Source: Mangrovimicrobium sediminis (GTDB lineage: Bacteria; Pseudomonadota; Gammaproteobacteria; Pseudomonadales; Halieaceae). Taken from it: a stretch of DNA of 64,000 bases. Of the stretch, positions 18,052-28,129 are shown piece by piece. Each line of letters begins with the position of its first letter. The stretch's first letter is position 1. The stretch is taken from assembly GCF_004745945.1 (NCBI RefSeq), contig NZ_SRLE01000013.1, positions 1 to 64,000 on the forward strand, in the 5' to 3' direction. The position numbers and the translations under genes were made by a program. The notes under the pieces were generated by a model. It ran no database searches and was not told where the DNA came from. It was given only the letters and a program-made list of their open reading frames with translations.

Positions 18052-20238
18052 ATGGCAGCAAATTCCAGGCCAATCAGTGACAGCGTGCGCCGCGTGCTCG
18101 CCGGCCGCCACCACGATCCCTTCGAGATCCTCGGCTGTCATCGCCGTGGCCGGCGCTGGCATATCAAGGCACTGGTACCGGGTGCTGTACAACTGAATTT
18201 ATTGCACCAAGATGACGTTTTGCCGATGGAGCGGCTCCCCGAAACGGATCTGTTCAGCATTTCCCTGGCCAGCGACTCGCTGCCGGACTACCGCTTCGGC
18301 GGGCGCGATGGTGCCGGCACCAGCTTCGAGTTCGATGATCCATATCGATTCACGCCGGTCATCGGCGACCTGGATTTGCACCTCTTTGGTGAGGGCCGGC
18401 ACGAGCACCTGTATCGCGTACTCGGCGCGCACTGCTGCGAACACGAGGGCGTGGCCGGCGTGCGCTTCGCCACCTGGGCGCCCAACGCCCAGCGGGTCAG
18501 CGTGGTCGGCGACTTCAACGGCTGGCACGGCCTCGCCCACCCGATGCGCGTGCGCGGCTCCAGCGGGGTCTGGGAATTGTTCATCCCCGGCGTCCACACC
18601 CCCTGCCATTACAAGTACGAGATCATCGACCAGGCCGGCGCCCTGCACCTGAAGACCGACCCCTTCGGCAACCGCTTCGAACTGCGCCCGGCGACCGCCT
18701 CCATCGTCGAGCCGGCCAGCGACTACCGCTGGGATGACGCCGACTGGCTGGAGCAGCGGGCCGCCTGGGACTGGCAGCGGGCGCCGGTCAGCGTCTACGA
18801 ACTGCACCTGGGCTCCTGGCGCCGCGACGCCGCAGGAGAGGTGCCCAACTACCGGGAACTCGCCCACCAGGTCGCCGACTACATGGCGGAGATGGGCTTC
18901 ACCCATGTCGAGCTGCTGCCGATTACCGAGTACCCCTTCGAGGATTCCTGGGGCTACCAGGCCACGGGCTACTTCGCCCCGACCTCGCGCTTCGGCTCGC
19001 CCGACGACTTCCGCTACTTCATCGACCACCTGCACAGCCGCGGTATCGGCGTGATCCTCGACTGGGTGCCGGCGCACTTCCCGCGCGACGCCCACGGCCT
19101 GGCGCGCTACGACGGTACCGCACTGTATGAGCACGCCGACCCGCAGCGCGGCGAGCACAAGGACTGGGGCACGCTGATCTTCAACTACGGCCGCCCCGAA
19201 GTGCGCAACTTCCTGCTGGCCAGTGCCAACTACTGGCTGGAGGAATTTCACATCGATGGCCTGCGCGTCGACGCGGTGGCCTCCATGCTCTACCTGGACT
19301 ACTCGCGCGAACCCGGCGAGTGGCAGCCCAACGCCTATGGCGGCAACGAGAACCTGGAGGCGATCGATTTCCTGCGCGAGCTCAACGGGCGCATCCTCGG
19401 GCGCCACCCGGGCAGCCTGACCATCGCCGAGGAGTCCACCGCCTGGCCGCTGGTCACCCGGCCGACCTGGGTCGGCGGCCTGGGCTTCTGCATGAAGTGG
19501 AACATGGGCTGGATGCACGACACGCTCAATTACATGGCGATGGAGCCGATCTACCGTCACTACCACCACAACCAGCTGACCTTCGGTCTGATGTACGCCT
19601 TCAGCGAAAACTACGTGCTGCCGTTCTCCCACGACGAGGTCGTACACGGCAAACGCTCCCTGCTCGGCCGCATGCCCGGCGACGACTGGCAGCGCTTCGC
19701 CAACCTGCGCCTGCTGTACACGTACATGTATACCTACCCCGGAACCAAGCTGTTGTTCATGGGGGCGGAAATAGCCGAGCCCGGCGAATGGCGCCACCTC
19801 GACCAGCTGAGCTGGGGCCTGCTGGAGCAGCCCCTGCACGCCGGGGTGCAGCGCCTGGTCGGCGACCTCAACCGGCTGTACCGCGACGTGCCGGCGTTGC
19901 ACCGCGAGGGCTTCAATGCCTCGGGCTTCGACTGGATCGACTGCAACGACGCCACCCAGTCGGTGCTCGCCTACCTGCGCCGGGACGGCGACGCCTGCGT
20001 GCTCGTGGTGCTCAACTTCACCCCGGTGGTGCGCCACGACTACCGCGTCGGCGTACCCAGCGACGGGGTCTACACCGAAGTACACAATTCCGACTCGCAC
20101 TTCTACGGCGGCAGCGATGTCGGCAATGGCCGGCTGGTCGCCGAGTCTCGCAGCTGGATGGGCCGCCCTTTCTCCATCTCCATGACCCTGCCGCCACTGG
20201 CCGGTGTCGTACTGCGCCTCGAGGACGACAATGGCTGA
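18052..20238 (+). CDS. glgB: 1,4-alpha-glucan branching enzyme
   Basis: 728 aa from the ATG at 18052 ([12 protein letters not shown]), the start that matches family N-termini; an in-frame ATG at 17926 would overlap glgC and adds an unlikely leader. A CBM48-type N-terminal region precedes a GH13 subfamily 9 catalytic barrel with Asp407 (GLRVDAV), Glu460 (IAEEST) and Asp528 ([10 protein letters not shown]), each two residues beyond the E. coli numbering. It introduces alpha-1,6 branches into glycogen. Its last 8 bp overlap glgA, forming a glgB-glgA-glgP operon. Confidence 0.97.
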   Translation: MAANSRPISDSVRRVLAGRHHDPFEILGCHRRGRRWHIKALVPGAVQLNLLHQDDVLPMERLPETDLFSISLASDSLPDYRFGGRDGAGTSFEFDDPYRFTPVIGDLDLHLFGEGRHEHLYRVLGAHCCEHEGVAGVRFATWAPNAQRVSVVGDFNGWHGLAHPMRVRGSSGVWELFIPGVHTPCHYKYEIIDQAGALHLKTDPFGNRFELRPATASIVEPASDYRWDDADWLEQRAAWDWQRAPVSVYELHLGSWRRDAAGEVPNYRELAHQVADYMAEMGFTHVELLPITEYPFEDSWGYQATGYFAPTSRFGSPDDFRYFIDHLHSRGIGVILDWVPAHFPRDAHGLARYDGTALYEHADPQRGEHKDWGTLIFNYGRPEVRNFLLASANYWLEEFHIDGLRVDAVASMLYLDYSREPGEWQPNAYGGNENLEAIDFLRELNGRILGRHPGSLTIAEESTAWPLVTRPTWVGGLGFCMKWNMGWMHDTLNYMAMEPIYRHYHHNQLTFGLMYAFSENYVLPFSHDEVVHGKRSLLGRMPGDDWQRFANLRLLYTYMYTYPGTKLLFMGAEIAEPGEWRHLDQLSWGLLEQPLHAGVQRLVGDLNRLYRDVPALHREGFNASGFDWIDCNDATQSVLAYLRRDGDACVLVVLNFTPVVRHDYRVGVPSDGVYTEVHNSDSHFYGGSDVGNGRLVAESRSWMGRPFSISMTLPPLAGVVLRLEDDNG

Positions 20239-21685
20239 TTCCGGGCGGGTCCTGTTTGCCGCCAGCGAAGTCTTTCCCCTGATCAAGACCGGCGGCCTGG
20301 CCGATGTGGCCGGCAGCCTGCCCGCCGTGCTGCGCGAGCAGGGCGTGGATGTGCGCATCCTCATGCCCGCCTATGGCGCCGTGCTCGAGCGCCTCGGCGG
20401 GGCGCCGGAAGTGGCGCGCATGCAGCTGCCCGGCGGTCCGGTGGGTATCCTCGAGACCCGCCTGCCGGACAGCGAGGTGCCGGTATGGCTCCTGGACCAC
20501 CCGGATTTCTCGCAGCGCGGCGGCAACCCCTACCACGACGCGCAGGGCCACCCGTGGGCGGACAACGCCCAGCGCTTCCTGCTGTTGTCGCGGCTGGCGG
20601 CGGCGGTGGCGGCGGGCGACAGCCCGCTGGACTGGCGCGCCGACGTGCTGCACTGCCACGACTGGCACACCGGCCCGGCCATCGCCCTGGCGCGCTACTA
20701 CGCGCATCCGCCGATGACGGTGTTCACCATCCACAACCTGGCGCACCTGGGCCTGTTCGACCGCGCCACGTTTGATCGCCTGCACCTGCCCCAGGAGCTG
20801 TGGTCTATCCACGCCATGGAGTTCTACGGCAACTTCTGTTTTATGAAAGGCGGCCTCAACTACGCCGACTGGGTAACTACGGTGAGCCCCACCTACGCCC
20901 ATGAGATCTGCAGCGCCCCCGGCGGCATGGGCATGGAGGGCCTGCTCAGCCAGCGGCGCGAGCGCCTGGTGGGCATTCTCAACGGCATCGATACCGAGGT
21001 CTGGAACCCGGCCACCGACGCGCACCTGGCGGCGCCCTACAGCGCCGCGAGCCTGGAGCGCAAGGCGCTGAACAAGCAGCGCCTGCAGGAAGAGCTGGGC
21101 CTGCCGCAGCGCGCGGACCTGCCGCTGTTCGGCTTCGTCGGCCGCCTTGCCGAGCAAAAGGGGGTGGACCTGTTGCTGCCCCTGCTCGACGAGTTACTCG
21201 CCACCCCGGCGCAGCTGGTGGTGCTGGGCACTGGCGAGGCGCGCCTGGAGCAGGCGCTGGGCGAGTTGGCGACGCGCCACCCGCAGGCTGCGGCCCTGCG
21301 CCTGGCCTACAATGAGGGTTTGGCCCACCGCATCGAGGCGGGCGCTGACATCTTCCTGATGCCGTCGCTGTTCGAACCCTGTGGACTCAACCAGATGTAC
21401 AGCCTGCGCTATGGCACGCTGCCGCTGGTGCGCGCCACCGGCGGTCTGGCCGACACCGTGACCGACGCCAGCGACGCCAATCTCGCGGCGGGAACAGCCA
21501 CCGGTTTCGTATTCGGCACGCCCGACAGCGACGCCCTGCGCGGCGCGGCGCAGCGCGCCCTGTCACTGTGGGCGCAACCCGAGCGCTGGCGCGCCATGCA
21601 GGCGACGGCCATGGCGCAGGACTTCTCCTGGGAGCGCAGCGCTGCCCAGTATCTCCAGTTGTATGGCTTCGCGGCCGCTGATTGA
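20231..21685 (+). CDS. glgA: Glycogen synthase (ADP-glucose type, GT5)
   Basis: 484 aa, usual for GlgA. The ATG at 20231 lies inside the end of glgB, with GAGGAC just upstream as ribosome-binding site. The ADP-glucose-binding [13 protein letters not shown] motif sits at residues ~19-31, and the C-terminal GT-B domain shows [10 protein letters not shown] and the [19 protein letters not shown] nucleotide-sugar motif. It elongates alpha-1,4-glucan chains with ADP-glucose made by GlgC encoded divergently. Confidence 0.97.
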   Translation: MADSGRVLFAASEVFPLIKTGGLADVAGSLPAVLREQGVDVRILMPAYGAVLERLGGAPEVARMQLPGGPVGILETRLPDSEVPVWLLDHPDFSQRGGNPYHDAQGHPWADNAQRFLLLSRLAAAVAAGDSPLDWRADVLHCHDWHTGPAIALARYYAHPPMTVFTIHNLAHLGLFDRATFDRLHLPQELWSIHAMEFYGNFCFMKGGLNYADWVTTVSPTYAHEICSAPGGMGMEGLLSQRRERLVGILNGIDTEVWNPATDAHLAAPYSAASLERKALNKQRLQEELGLPQRADLPLFGFVGRLAEQKGVDLLLPLLDELLATPAQLVVLGTGEARLEQALGELATRHPQAAALRLAYNEGLAHRIEAGADIFLMPSLFEPCGLNQMYSLRYGTLPLVRATGGLADTVTDASDANLAAGTATGFVFGTPDSDALRGAAQRALSLWAQPERWRAMQATAMAQDFSWERSAAQYLQLYGFAAAD

Positions 21686-21699
21686 ATCGAGACAGATGT

Positions 21700-24246
21700 A
21701 TGGCAGGTACCCGTTTTCCCCTTGAAGTCCAACCGCGTATTCCCCCGGCCCTGAGTCGCCTGGCGGATGTCGCCAACGACCTGGTGTACAGCTGGGACCG
21801 CTCCCTGCGCGCGCTCTACGTACGCCTGGATCGCGAGCTGTGGGCCGAGTGCGGCCACAATCCCAAGCTGTTCCTGCGCCGCCTGCCCCAGCAGCGGCTG
21901 GACGAGGCGGCCTCCGACCCCTCCTACCTGGAGGACTACCGCAAGGTCATGGCGGCCTACGACGCCTACCGCGAGCACCGCGGCAACCCGGACATGACCC
22001 GCATCTTCAACCCGGACAAGGACCTGATCGCCTACTTCTGCCTGGAGTTCGGCCTGCACGAGAGCTTCCCCATCTACTCCGGCGGTCTCGGCATCCTCGC
22101 CGGCGACCACTGCAAGGCGGCCAGTGACCTGGGCCTGCCCTTCGTTGCCGTTGGCCTGCTGTACCAGGCGGGTTACTTCACCCAGATCATCGACGGCCAG
22201 GGCCACCAGCAGGTGGCCAACACGCCGTCGCACCCCCACGACCTGCCGGTGGTGCCGACCCTCACTGAGACCGGCCACCAGCTGACCCTGGATATCGAAT
22301 TCCCCGGCCGCACGCTCAAGGTCGCGGTGTGGACGGCCCGCGCCGGGCACATCGACCTCTACCTGCTGGACACCAACCTGCCCGGCAACAGCGAGGCGGA
22401 CCGCCGCATCACTCACCAGCTCTACGGCGGCGACCGCGAGATGCGCCTGCAGCAGGAACTGGTGCTGGGTATCGGCGGCGTGCGCGCGCTGCGCGAGATG
22501 GGCCTGCGCCCGACCGTGTGGCATATCAACGAGGGGCACGCAGCGTTCCAGTTGCTCGAGCGCTGCGCCTATCGCATGAAGGAGGGGCTGGACTTCGCCA
22601 GCGCCATGGAACTGGTGGCCGCAGGGACGGTGTTCACCACCCACACCCCGGTGCCGGCGGGGCACGATATCTTCGACCGCCACCTGGTGGAGCGCTACCT
22701 GATGCCGACGGCGCACGCCCTGGGCCTGGATTTCGAGCAACTCTACGCACTGGGCCTTAATTCCGGCGACGGCTTCAACATGACCAGCCTGGCCCTGCGC
22801 TGCACGCGCTTCCACAACGGTGTCAGCCGCATTCATGGCAACGTGGCCTCGCAAATGGAGCAGCGCCTGTGGCCGCAGGTGCCGGCGGAGGAAAACCCCA
22901 TCGGCCACGTGACCAACGGCGTGCACCTGCAGACCTTCCTCGCCCGCGACTGGATCAGCCTGTTCGACCTGCGCCTGGACGACTGGCGCAACGAGCTGCT
23001 CAACGAGGACTACTGGGAGCGGCTCGAGGACGTGCCCGACTACCACTACTGGAGCATTCACAAGGCGCTCAAGGCGGAACTGCTGGAGCACGTGGCGGAC
23101 AGTGTGAAGCGACAGCAGCGCCGCAACGGCACCTCGGACGCGGTCATCCGCCACATGACCCGCTACCTGGAGGACTCCGATGCGGATATCCTGGTGATGG
23201 GCTTCGCGCGCCGCTTCGCCACCTACAAGCGCGCCGGCATGCTGTTCGCCGACCCGCAGCGCCTGGCGCGCCTGCTCGGCGACCCGCAGCGCCCAGCGGT
23301 GGTGATCTTCGCCGGCAAGGCGCACCCCAACGACCAGCCGGGCCAGGCCCTGATCAAGCAGATCCACGATTTCTCCATGCAGCCGCAGTTCATCGGCCGC
23401 ATCATCCTGCTCGAGGGTTACGACCTCGCCCTGGCGCGGCAGCTGGTGGCCGGGGTGGACGTGTGGCTGAACACCCCGGAGTACCCGCAGGAGGCCAGCG
23501 GCACCTCGGGCCAGAAGGCCGGCCTCAACGGTGCGGTCAATCTCAGCGTGCTGGACGGCTGGTGGGCGGAGGGCTACGACGGCAGCAACGGCTGGGGCAT
23601 TACGCCGCGCGGCGAACAGTTCGACGAGCACCAGCGCTTCCACGAGGAAGCCCGCGATCTGATGGATATCCTCGAGCACCAGGTGATTCCCACTTATTAC
23701 GACCGTGACGGCGGCGGCTACGCCCCGGACTGGGTGGCACTGTCCAAGGCCTCGATGAAGTCCACTATCCCGCGCTTCAATGCCCAGCGCATGGTGCGTG
23801 ACTATGTACACCAGTACTACGCCCCGGCGCGTTCCCAGCGCCTGCGCCTGGAGGCGGATGGCGCCGCCCTGGCGCGCGAGCTGGCAGCCTGGAAGCAGCG
23901 GGTGCGCGAGGCCTGGCCGGGGGTGAGCATGCAATTGACAGTGCAGCCGCCGGCGGTGATCTACACTGACGCCAAGCTCATGCTGCGGGTGCGTGCGCAG
24001 CTGCAGGGCCTGGATCCCGGCGACGTGCGCCTGGAGTGCCTGCTCGGCCGGCAGGACACGTCAGGCGGGTTCAGCGTGGAGCAGGCGGTGCAATTGATAC
24101 CGCTGGGCGAAGAGGAGGGCTGGCAGCTGTTCGGGCTGGACGCCGACCCGCAACTGGCGGGGTTACAGTACTACCAGCTGCGCATGTATCCTTTCAACCC
24201 GGCCCTGAGCCATCCCTTCGAGGTGGGCGCCATGATCTGGGTCTGA
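21700..24246 (+). CDS. glgP: Alpha-glucan phosphorylase (GT35, DUF3417-containing type)
   Basis: 848 aa from the ATG at 21700 (MAGTRFPLEV); an in-frame TTG at 21682 overlapping the glgA stop is a weaker alternative. The N-terminal DUF3417 region and the shorter phosphorylase fold match the thermophile/actinobacterial alpha-glucan phosphorylases rather than E. coli GlgP. The pyridoxal-phosphate lysine is Lys606 in SGTSGQKAGLNGA. It releases glucose-1-phosphate from glycogen or maltodextrin. Its place after glgB and glgA puts synthesis and breakdown in one transcript. Confidence 0.95.
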   Translation: MAGTRFPLEVQPRIPPALSRLADVANDLVYSWDRSLRALYVRLDRELWAECGHNPKLFLRRLPQQRLDEAASDPSYLEDYRKVMAAYDAYREHRGNPDMTRIFNPDKDLIAYFCLEFGLHESFPIYSGGLGILAGDHCKAASDLGLPFVAVGLLYQAGYFTQIIDGQGHQQVANTPSHPHDLPVVPTLTETGHQLTLDIEFPGRTLKVAVWTARAGHIDLYLLDTNLPGNSEADRRITHQLYGGDREMRLQQELVLGIGGVRALREMGLRPTVWHINEGHAAFQLLERCAYRMKEGLDFASAMELVAAGTVFTTHTPVPAGHDIFDRHLVERYLMPTAHALGLDFEQLYALGLNSGDGFNMTSLALRCTRFHNGVSRIHGNVASQMEQRLWPQVPAEENPIGHVTNGVHLQTFLARDWISLFDLRLDDWRNELLNEDYWERLEDVPDYHYWSIHKALKAELLEHVADSVKRQQRRNGTSDAVIRHMTRYLEDSDADILVMGFARRFATYKRAGMLFADPQRLARLLGDPQRPAVVIFAGKAHPNDQPGQALIKQIHDFSMQPQFIGRIILLEGYDLALARQLVAGVDVWLNTPEYPQEASGTSGQKAGLNGAVNLSVLDGWWAEGYDGSNGWGITPRGEQFDEHQRFHEEARDLMDILEHQVIPTYYDRDGGGYAPDWVALSKASMKSTIPRFNAQRMVRDYVHQYYAPARSQRLRLEADGAALARELAAWKQRVREAWPGVSMQLTVQPPAVIYTDAKLMLRVRAQLQGLDPGDVRLECLLGRQDTSGGFSVEQAVQLIPLGEEEGWQLFGLDADPQLAGLQYYQLRMYPFNPALSHPFEVGAMIWV

Positions 24247-24269
24247 TCCACCCGGGCAACGGAAAACCA

Positions 24270-24467
24270 ATGACGCGGAAAACCGATAACGACGAGCACG
24301 CCCCGGACGCCGAGGGCGGCCAGCAGGGTGAAGTGCATTGCTGCGTGTGCGGCAAGCCGTTCGAGCCGCGCACGCCGCGGCAGAAGGTCTGCACCCTGGA
24401 GTGCTTCATCGAGAGCAAGGAACAGCGCGAGTTACATCGCGCCTACCTGCACGACAAGTCGCCCTGA
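24270..24467 (+). CDS. Small four-cysteine (zinc-ribbon-like) protein, 65 aa
   Basis: The frame from the ATG at 24270 encodes a short polar protein whose core is CCVCGKPFEPRTPRQKVC followed by LECF, so paired cysteines (CxxC, then CxxxC about 13 residues on) could hold one zinc. The N-terminus is acidic and the C-terminus is basic and helical. It lies 23 bp after glgP on the same strand and is probably the last gene of that operon. Small zinc-binding proteins of this type are common in proteobacteria and of unknown role. Confidence 0.7.
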   Translation: MTRKTDNDEHAPDAEGGQQGEVHCCVCGKPFEPRTPRQKVCTLECFIESKEQRELHRAYLHDKSP

Positions 24468-24481
24468 GCGGCGAACCCGGT

Positions 24482-25405
24482 TCAGTCCTCGAGCATGGCG
24501 CGCAGGTGCGCCTCCACCGAACTTCCCAGCGCGTCCAGCGCATAGCCACCTTCCAGCGACGAGAGGACCCGGCCCCGGGCGCTGCGCGCGGCCTGCTCGC
24601 ACACGCGCCGGGTCAGCCAGGCAAAGTCGTCCTCGTCGAGTTCGAACTCTGCCAGCGGGTCGGCGCGATGGGCGTCGAAGCCGGCCGATACGATCAACAA
24701 CTGCGGTGCGAACCGGGCCAGGTGCGGCAGCCATTCGGTTTCCACCGCGGCGCGCAGTTGCGCGCCGCTGCAGCCTGCCGGCAGCGGCGTGTTGAGGATA
24801 TTGTCCGCGCTCTCGCCCGCGCCGCTGAACGGGTACCAGGGGTGCTGGAAGCTGGAGCAGAACAGGATGCGCGGGTCGCCGGCGACGATGTCCTGGGTGC
24901 CGTTGCCGTGGTGCACGTCGAAGTCGACGATGGCGACGCGCTCAAGGCCGTGCTGCTCCAGCGCGTGCAGCGCGGCGATGGCGACATTGTTGAACAGGCA
25001 AAAACCCATCGCCTGCTCGCGCTCGGCGTGGTGGCCGGGCGGACGAACGGCGCAGAACACGCGGCGCGTCGCGCCAGTCATGAGCAGGTCCACACCCTGT
25101 ACCGCCGCCCCCGCGGCCAGCCGTGCCGCCGCCAGGCTGTGCGGGTTCATGCGTGTGTCGGCGTCGAGGATGGCGATTCCCGTGGCGGGCGCTGCGGCGA
25201 CCATTTGCGCCAGGTGCTGCGCGCTGTGCGCGGCGATGATCAGCGCATCGCTGGCCGGCTGCGCCTCGACGCGCCGCAGGTGGCCGGCGATGTCGCTGTC
25301 GCGCAGGCGCGCATCGATGGCGGCGAGCCGGGCCGGCTGCTCCGGGTGGCCGCGGCCCATGTCGTGCAACAGGCAGGTGGGATGGGTGATGTAGGTGATC
25401 GACAT
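24482..25405 (-). CDS. Histone deacetylase-family protein (acetylpolyamine/acetoin-type deacetylase)
   Basis: 307 aa, single domain. Class II-like HDAC motifs are clear: RPPGHHA with His125-His126, the zinc ligands Asp163 and His165 in DFDVHHGNGT, and Asp244 in SAGFDAH. Bacterial members deacetylate small molecules such as acetylpolyamines or acetylated proteins; the substrate cannot be told here. It is convergent with the glgP operon (14 bp from the small zinc protein) and divergent from the patatin gene. Confidence 0.92.
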   Translation of the reverse strand: MSITYITHPTCLLHDMGRGHPEQPARLAAIDARLRDSDIAGHLRRVEAQPASDALIIAAHSAQHLAQMVAAAPATGIAILDADTRMNPHSLAAARLAAGAAVQGVDLLMTGATRRVFCAVRPPGHHAEREQAMGFCLFNNVAIAALHALEQHGLERVAIVDFDVHHGNGTQDIVAGDPRILFCSSFQHPWYPFSGAGESADNILNTPLPAGCSGAQLRAAVETEWLPHLARFAPQLLIVSAGFDAHRADPLAEFELDEDDFAWLTRRVCEQAARSARGRVLSSLEGGYALDALGSSVEAHLRAMLED

Positions 25406-25481
25406 GGCGTGGTATCCGCAGGGGTGGGTCAGGGCCTGCCATTGCTGGCGTTGCCCGGGGCCTTGAGGTCATAATGCAGCC

Positions 25482-26672
25482 ATGAAACACCCCCGTCTAC
25501 CCGCCGCCGACCGCACCGCCCTGGTGCTCACCGGCGGCGGCGCCCGCGCCGCCTACCAGGTGGGCGTATTGAAGGCCGCGGCGGAGATCCTGCCGAAAAA
25601 AGCCCACAACCCGTTCTCCATCATCACCGGCACGTCCGCCGGCGCGATCAACGCGGTGGCACTCGGCGCCTCTGCGAACAACTTCCGCCTGGCGGTGAAA
25701 AAGGTGGAGCGCATCTGGTCCGACCTCAGCGTGGAGCAGGTCTACCGCGCCGGGTACCGCAACCTGTTCGGCAGCATGCTGCGCCTGTTCGCCTCCATGT
25801 TTCACCGCGGCACCGGCCTGCACAAGCCGCTGTCCCTGCTGGATACCGCGCCGCTGGCCGAACTGCTGCGCCAGAGCATCGACTTCAAGGACCTGGAGCG
25901 GCGCCTCGAGGGCGGCCTGCTGGACGCGATCGGGGTGACCGCCTCCAGCTACGACACCGGCGAGTCGATCACCTTCTACCAGAGCAACCTGGACGGCGAG
26001 ATACTGCCGGCCTGGCAGCGCTTTCGGCGCAAGGGCGTGCCGGCGAAAATCGGCATCGAACACCTGCTGGCGTCCTCGGCGATCCCGGCGATCATGCCGG
26101 CGGCAAAAATCGGCGACACCTATTTCGGCGACGGCGCCCTGCGCCAGGTCTCGCCGATCAGCCCGGCACTGCACCTGGGTGCCGAGCGGGTGCTGGTGGT
26201 GGGCGTGAGCGGCAACGCCAAGCGCCCGCCCGTCGGCAGCCTGGGACGGCGCTCGCCGTCGCTGGCGCGCATGGTCGGCCACGTGTTCAACAGCGCGTTC
26301 ATCGACGCACTGGAGAACGACATGGAGCACCTGGACCGCATCAACGAACTGGTCGGCATGCTGCACAACGAGAACCCACGCAGCAATACCGCCGGCCTGC
26401 GCGTCATCGACTTCCTGTGCATCAACCCCAGCGTGGAGATCGACAAGATCGCCGCCCAGCACCTGCGCAGTCTGCCGCGGGCCATGCGTACCCTGTTCAA
26501 TGTCACCGGCGCCACCAACCGCGGCGGCGGTACCAGCATGGCCAGCTACCTGCTGTTCGAGGGGGAGTTCTGCCGCGACCTGATCGCTGCCGGCTACCGG
26601 GATGCGATGGACCAGCGGGACATGCTGGAGGACTTCTTCTACCCGCCGGGGCCGATGCGGGTGATCGGCTGA
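25482..26672 (+). CDS. Patatin-like phospholipase
   Basis: 396 aa with the patatin oxyanion loop TGGGARAAYQVG (~17-28), the nucleophile elbow GTSAGA (Ser52) and the dyad aspartate in FGDGALRQ (Asp217). No signal peptide, so it probably acts on membrane lipids from the cytoplasmic side. The extended C-terminal half (about residues 250-396) is typical of the larger bacterial patatin group. It is monocistronic and divergent from the deacetylase gene. Confidence 0.92.
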   Translation: MKHPRLPAADRTALVLTGGGARAAYQVGVLKAAAEILPKKAHNPFSIITGTSAGAINAVALGASANNFRLAVKKVERIWSDLSVEQVYRAGYRNLFGSMLRLFASMFHRGTGLHKPLSLLDTAPLAELLRQSIDFKDLERRLEGGLLDAIGVTASSYDTGESITFYQSNLDGEILPAWQRFRRKGVPAKIGIEHLLASSAIPAIMPAAKIGDTYFGDGALRQVSPISPALHLGAERVLVVGVSGNAKRPPVGSLGRRSPSLARMVGHVFNSAFIDALENDMEHLDRINELVGMLHNENPRSNTAGLRVIDFLCINPSVEIDKIAAQHLRSLPRAMRTLFNVTGATNRGGGTSMASYLLFEGEFCRDLIAAGYRDAMDQRDMLEDFFYPPGPMRVIG

Positions 26673-26770
26673 GGCCCGTCATGGGGGCGCTGGCGCGGGT
26701 TGTTTACGGCGTCATGTAGCCGGGCGAGATCGTGTTAGAATAGCCGGCTAATAACGATGGGGACCCAGTC

Positions 26771-27277
26771 TTGAAGCGTTTTTTCCTGATCTTCGCCACC
26801 GTCCTGGTCGCGTTGTTCTCGCTCGAAATGTGGAATCCGGTACAGGCCAACGTGGTCGTGCCGTTCACCGGCCTGCTGGCCAAGATCAGCGCGTTCGTCA
26901 TTGCGCCCTTCGACGACAATGTCATCGCCATGGGCAAGGTACTGCGCTTTCGCGATACCGGCTTTGCCGTGTCCATCGAGGCCGGCTGCAACGGGGTCGA
27001 GGCCACCATCGTGCTGATCGCCGCGGTGGTCGCCTTTCCGGCGGACTGGAAATCCCGCTGCCTGGCGATAGGCCTCGGCTTCCTGGCCATCCAGGCCCTC
27101 AATATCGTGCGTATCATCAGCCTGTTCTACCTCGGCGACTGGAACACCGAGGTCTTCAAGTGGGTGCACCTGTACCTGTGGCCGGCACTGATCATGCTCG
27201 ACGTGCTGATCGTGTTCATCCTCTACCTGCGCCACCTCGGCCGGCGCGACCAGGAGTTCGCCCATGCAGCAGGATAA
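26771..27277 (+). CDS. xrtH: Exosortase H (IPTLxxWG-CTERM type)
   Basis: 168 aa, very hydrophobic, with about five membrane helices; the short length fits exosortase H rather than the ~300-aa XrtA/B. The transpeptidase-like residues are present: Cys73 (EAGCNGVEA), Arg114 (NIVRIISLF) and His133 (WVHLYLWP). Exosortases cut C-terminal sorting signals of exported proteins at the inner membrane. The start is a TTG at 26771. It overlaps by 14 bp a gene for the usual XrtH partner. A candidate substrate is encoded at 48282-48935. Confidence 0.9.
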   Translation: MKRFFLIFATVLVALFSLEMWNPVQANVVVPFTGLLAKISAFVIAPFDDNVIAMGKVLRFRDTGFAVSIEAGCNGVEATIVLIAAVVAFPADWKSRCLAIGLGFLAIQALNIVRIISLFYLGDWNTEVFKWVHLYLWPALIMLDVLIVFILYLRHLGRRDQEFAHAAG

Positions 27278-27965
27278 CGCGCTGCGCCAGTTCCTGCTGT
27301 TCGCCTTCGTCCTGCTGCTGCCGTGTTTCGCGCTGTGGACCCTGGCGGCGAACCCGCTGGCCATGCCCGCGGTCGGCCTGGTGGACATGCTGCTCAAGGC
27401 CTGGTTCCCGACCATCGTCGACGGGCTGATCTTCCACGGCTCGGACACCGTGCTGCTCACCAACTTCGGCGAGTTGAACGGGGTCGCCGTGCCGCCGGAG
27501 CAGTCCGAGTACCAGCTGGCCTTCGCCATCAACCCGGGCATCCTCTCCTACTCGTTCCCGTTCTATGCCACCTTGCATTTCGCCACCCAGAAGAAGCACT
27601 ACCTGGGCAGCTTCATCACCGGCCTGTGCGTGCTGTTCCCGCTGTTCCTGCTCGGGCTGCTGAGCCTTTGCCTGAAGGAGTTGATGGTTAACCTCGGGCA
27701 GATCTTCTTCCGCCAGGAGGGGGTGTTCGTGCCCAACGGCAACCTGATTGCCCTGTTCTACCAGCTCAACGTGTTGATCGTGCCGACCATTGCGCCCATC
27801 GCGCTGTGGATTGCGCAGAACCGCGAGACCACGCTGCTGCGCTCGGTGTTCGCGCGCTGGGGCAATCCGGGAAAAATCGAACCGGTGCCGGAAGCGCCGG
27901 AGCAGGGCACCTTGCTGCAGGGCAAGGGCGCGCGGAGTTCATCTTCGGCGGGCGATCAGCAGTAG
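27264..27965 (+). CDS. Exosortase H-associated membrane protein
   Basis: 233 aa, predicted multi-pass inner-membrane protein (helices near residues 5-28, 55-60, 95-125 and 175-195) with a basic C-terminal tail. Its ATG lies inside the end of xrtH, so the two are translationally coupled. Proteins of this size and topology regularly accompany XrtH; their biochemical role is unknown, perhaps substrate recognition or attachment of the sorted protein. Confidence 0.82.
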   Translation: MQQDNALRQFLLFAFVLLLPCFALWTLAANPLAMPAVGLVDMLLKAWFPTIVDGLIFHGSDTVLLTNFGELNGVAVPPEQSEYQLAFAINPGILSYSFPFYATLHFATQKKHYLGSFITGLCVLFPLFLLGLLSLCLKELMVNLGQIFFRQEGVFVPNGNLIALFYQLNVLIVPTIAPIALWIAQNRETTLLRSVFARWGNPGKIEPVPEAPEQGTLLQGKGARSSSSAGDQQ

Positions 27966-27976
27966 GCCCGCCGCGC

Positions 27977-28032
27977 CGTTCACCAAACCGTCACAGCCCT
28001 GCATCGGGGCTGTCATAAAACCCCACTAGTCT
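27977..28032 (+). promoter_or_regulatory. Four-unit Pho box and -10 element
   Basis: Four 7-bp units start exactly 11 bp apart: CGTTCAC (27977), CCGTCAC (27988), CTGCATC (27999) and CTGTCAT (28010), against the PhoB half-site CTGTCAT with 4-bp spacers. A -10-like TAGTCT follows at 28027-28032, ten bases after the last unit, the geometry of PhoB-activated sigma-70 promoters. It lies upstream of the TonB-dependent receptor and phoD. Confidence 0.8.
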
Positions 28033-28129
28033 TCCGGTTGTCGCTCGCGGGACGCGCTCCCGCGGATCTCGACACCATTCATTATTCGACTTGTGCGCCG
28101 GGGCGACCGCCCCGGTATAGGGGATTGTC

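Noticed and set aside
18025-18053. TTGACA with ATTTAT 17 bp on as a glgB promoter
   Set aside because: The would-be -10 overlaps the glgB start codon, so the transcript would lack the start region, and ATTTAT is a poor -10.
18199-20364. A 721-codon minus-strand frame opposite glgB, and similar long frames opposite glgP (21409-23934) and cusA (45131-47554)
   Set aside because: The plus-strand frames encode well-conserved enzymes with all catalytic motifs. The antisense frames have no ribosome-binding sites or domains and follow from GC-rich codon bias.
26735-26741. TAGAAT as the -10 of an xrtH promoter
   Set aside because: No acceptable -35 element is found 15-19 bp upstream, so the promoter is left uncalled.
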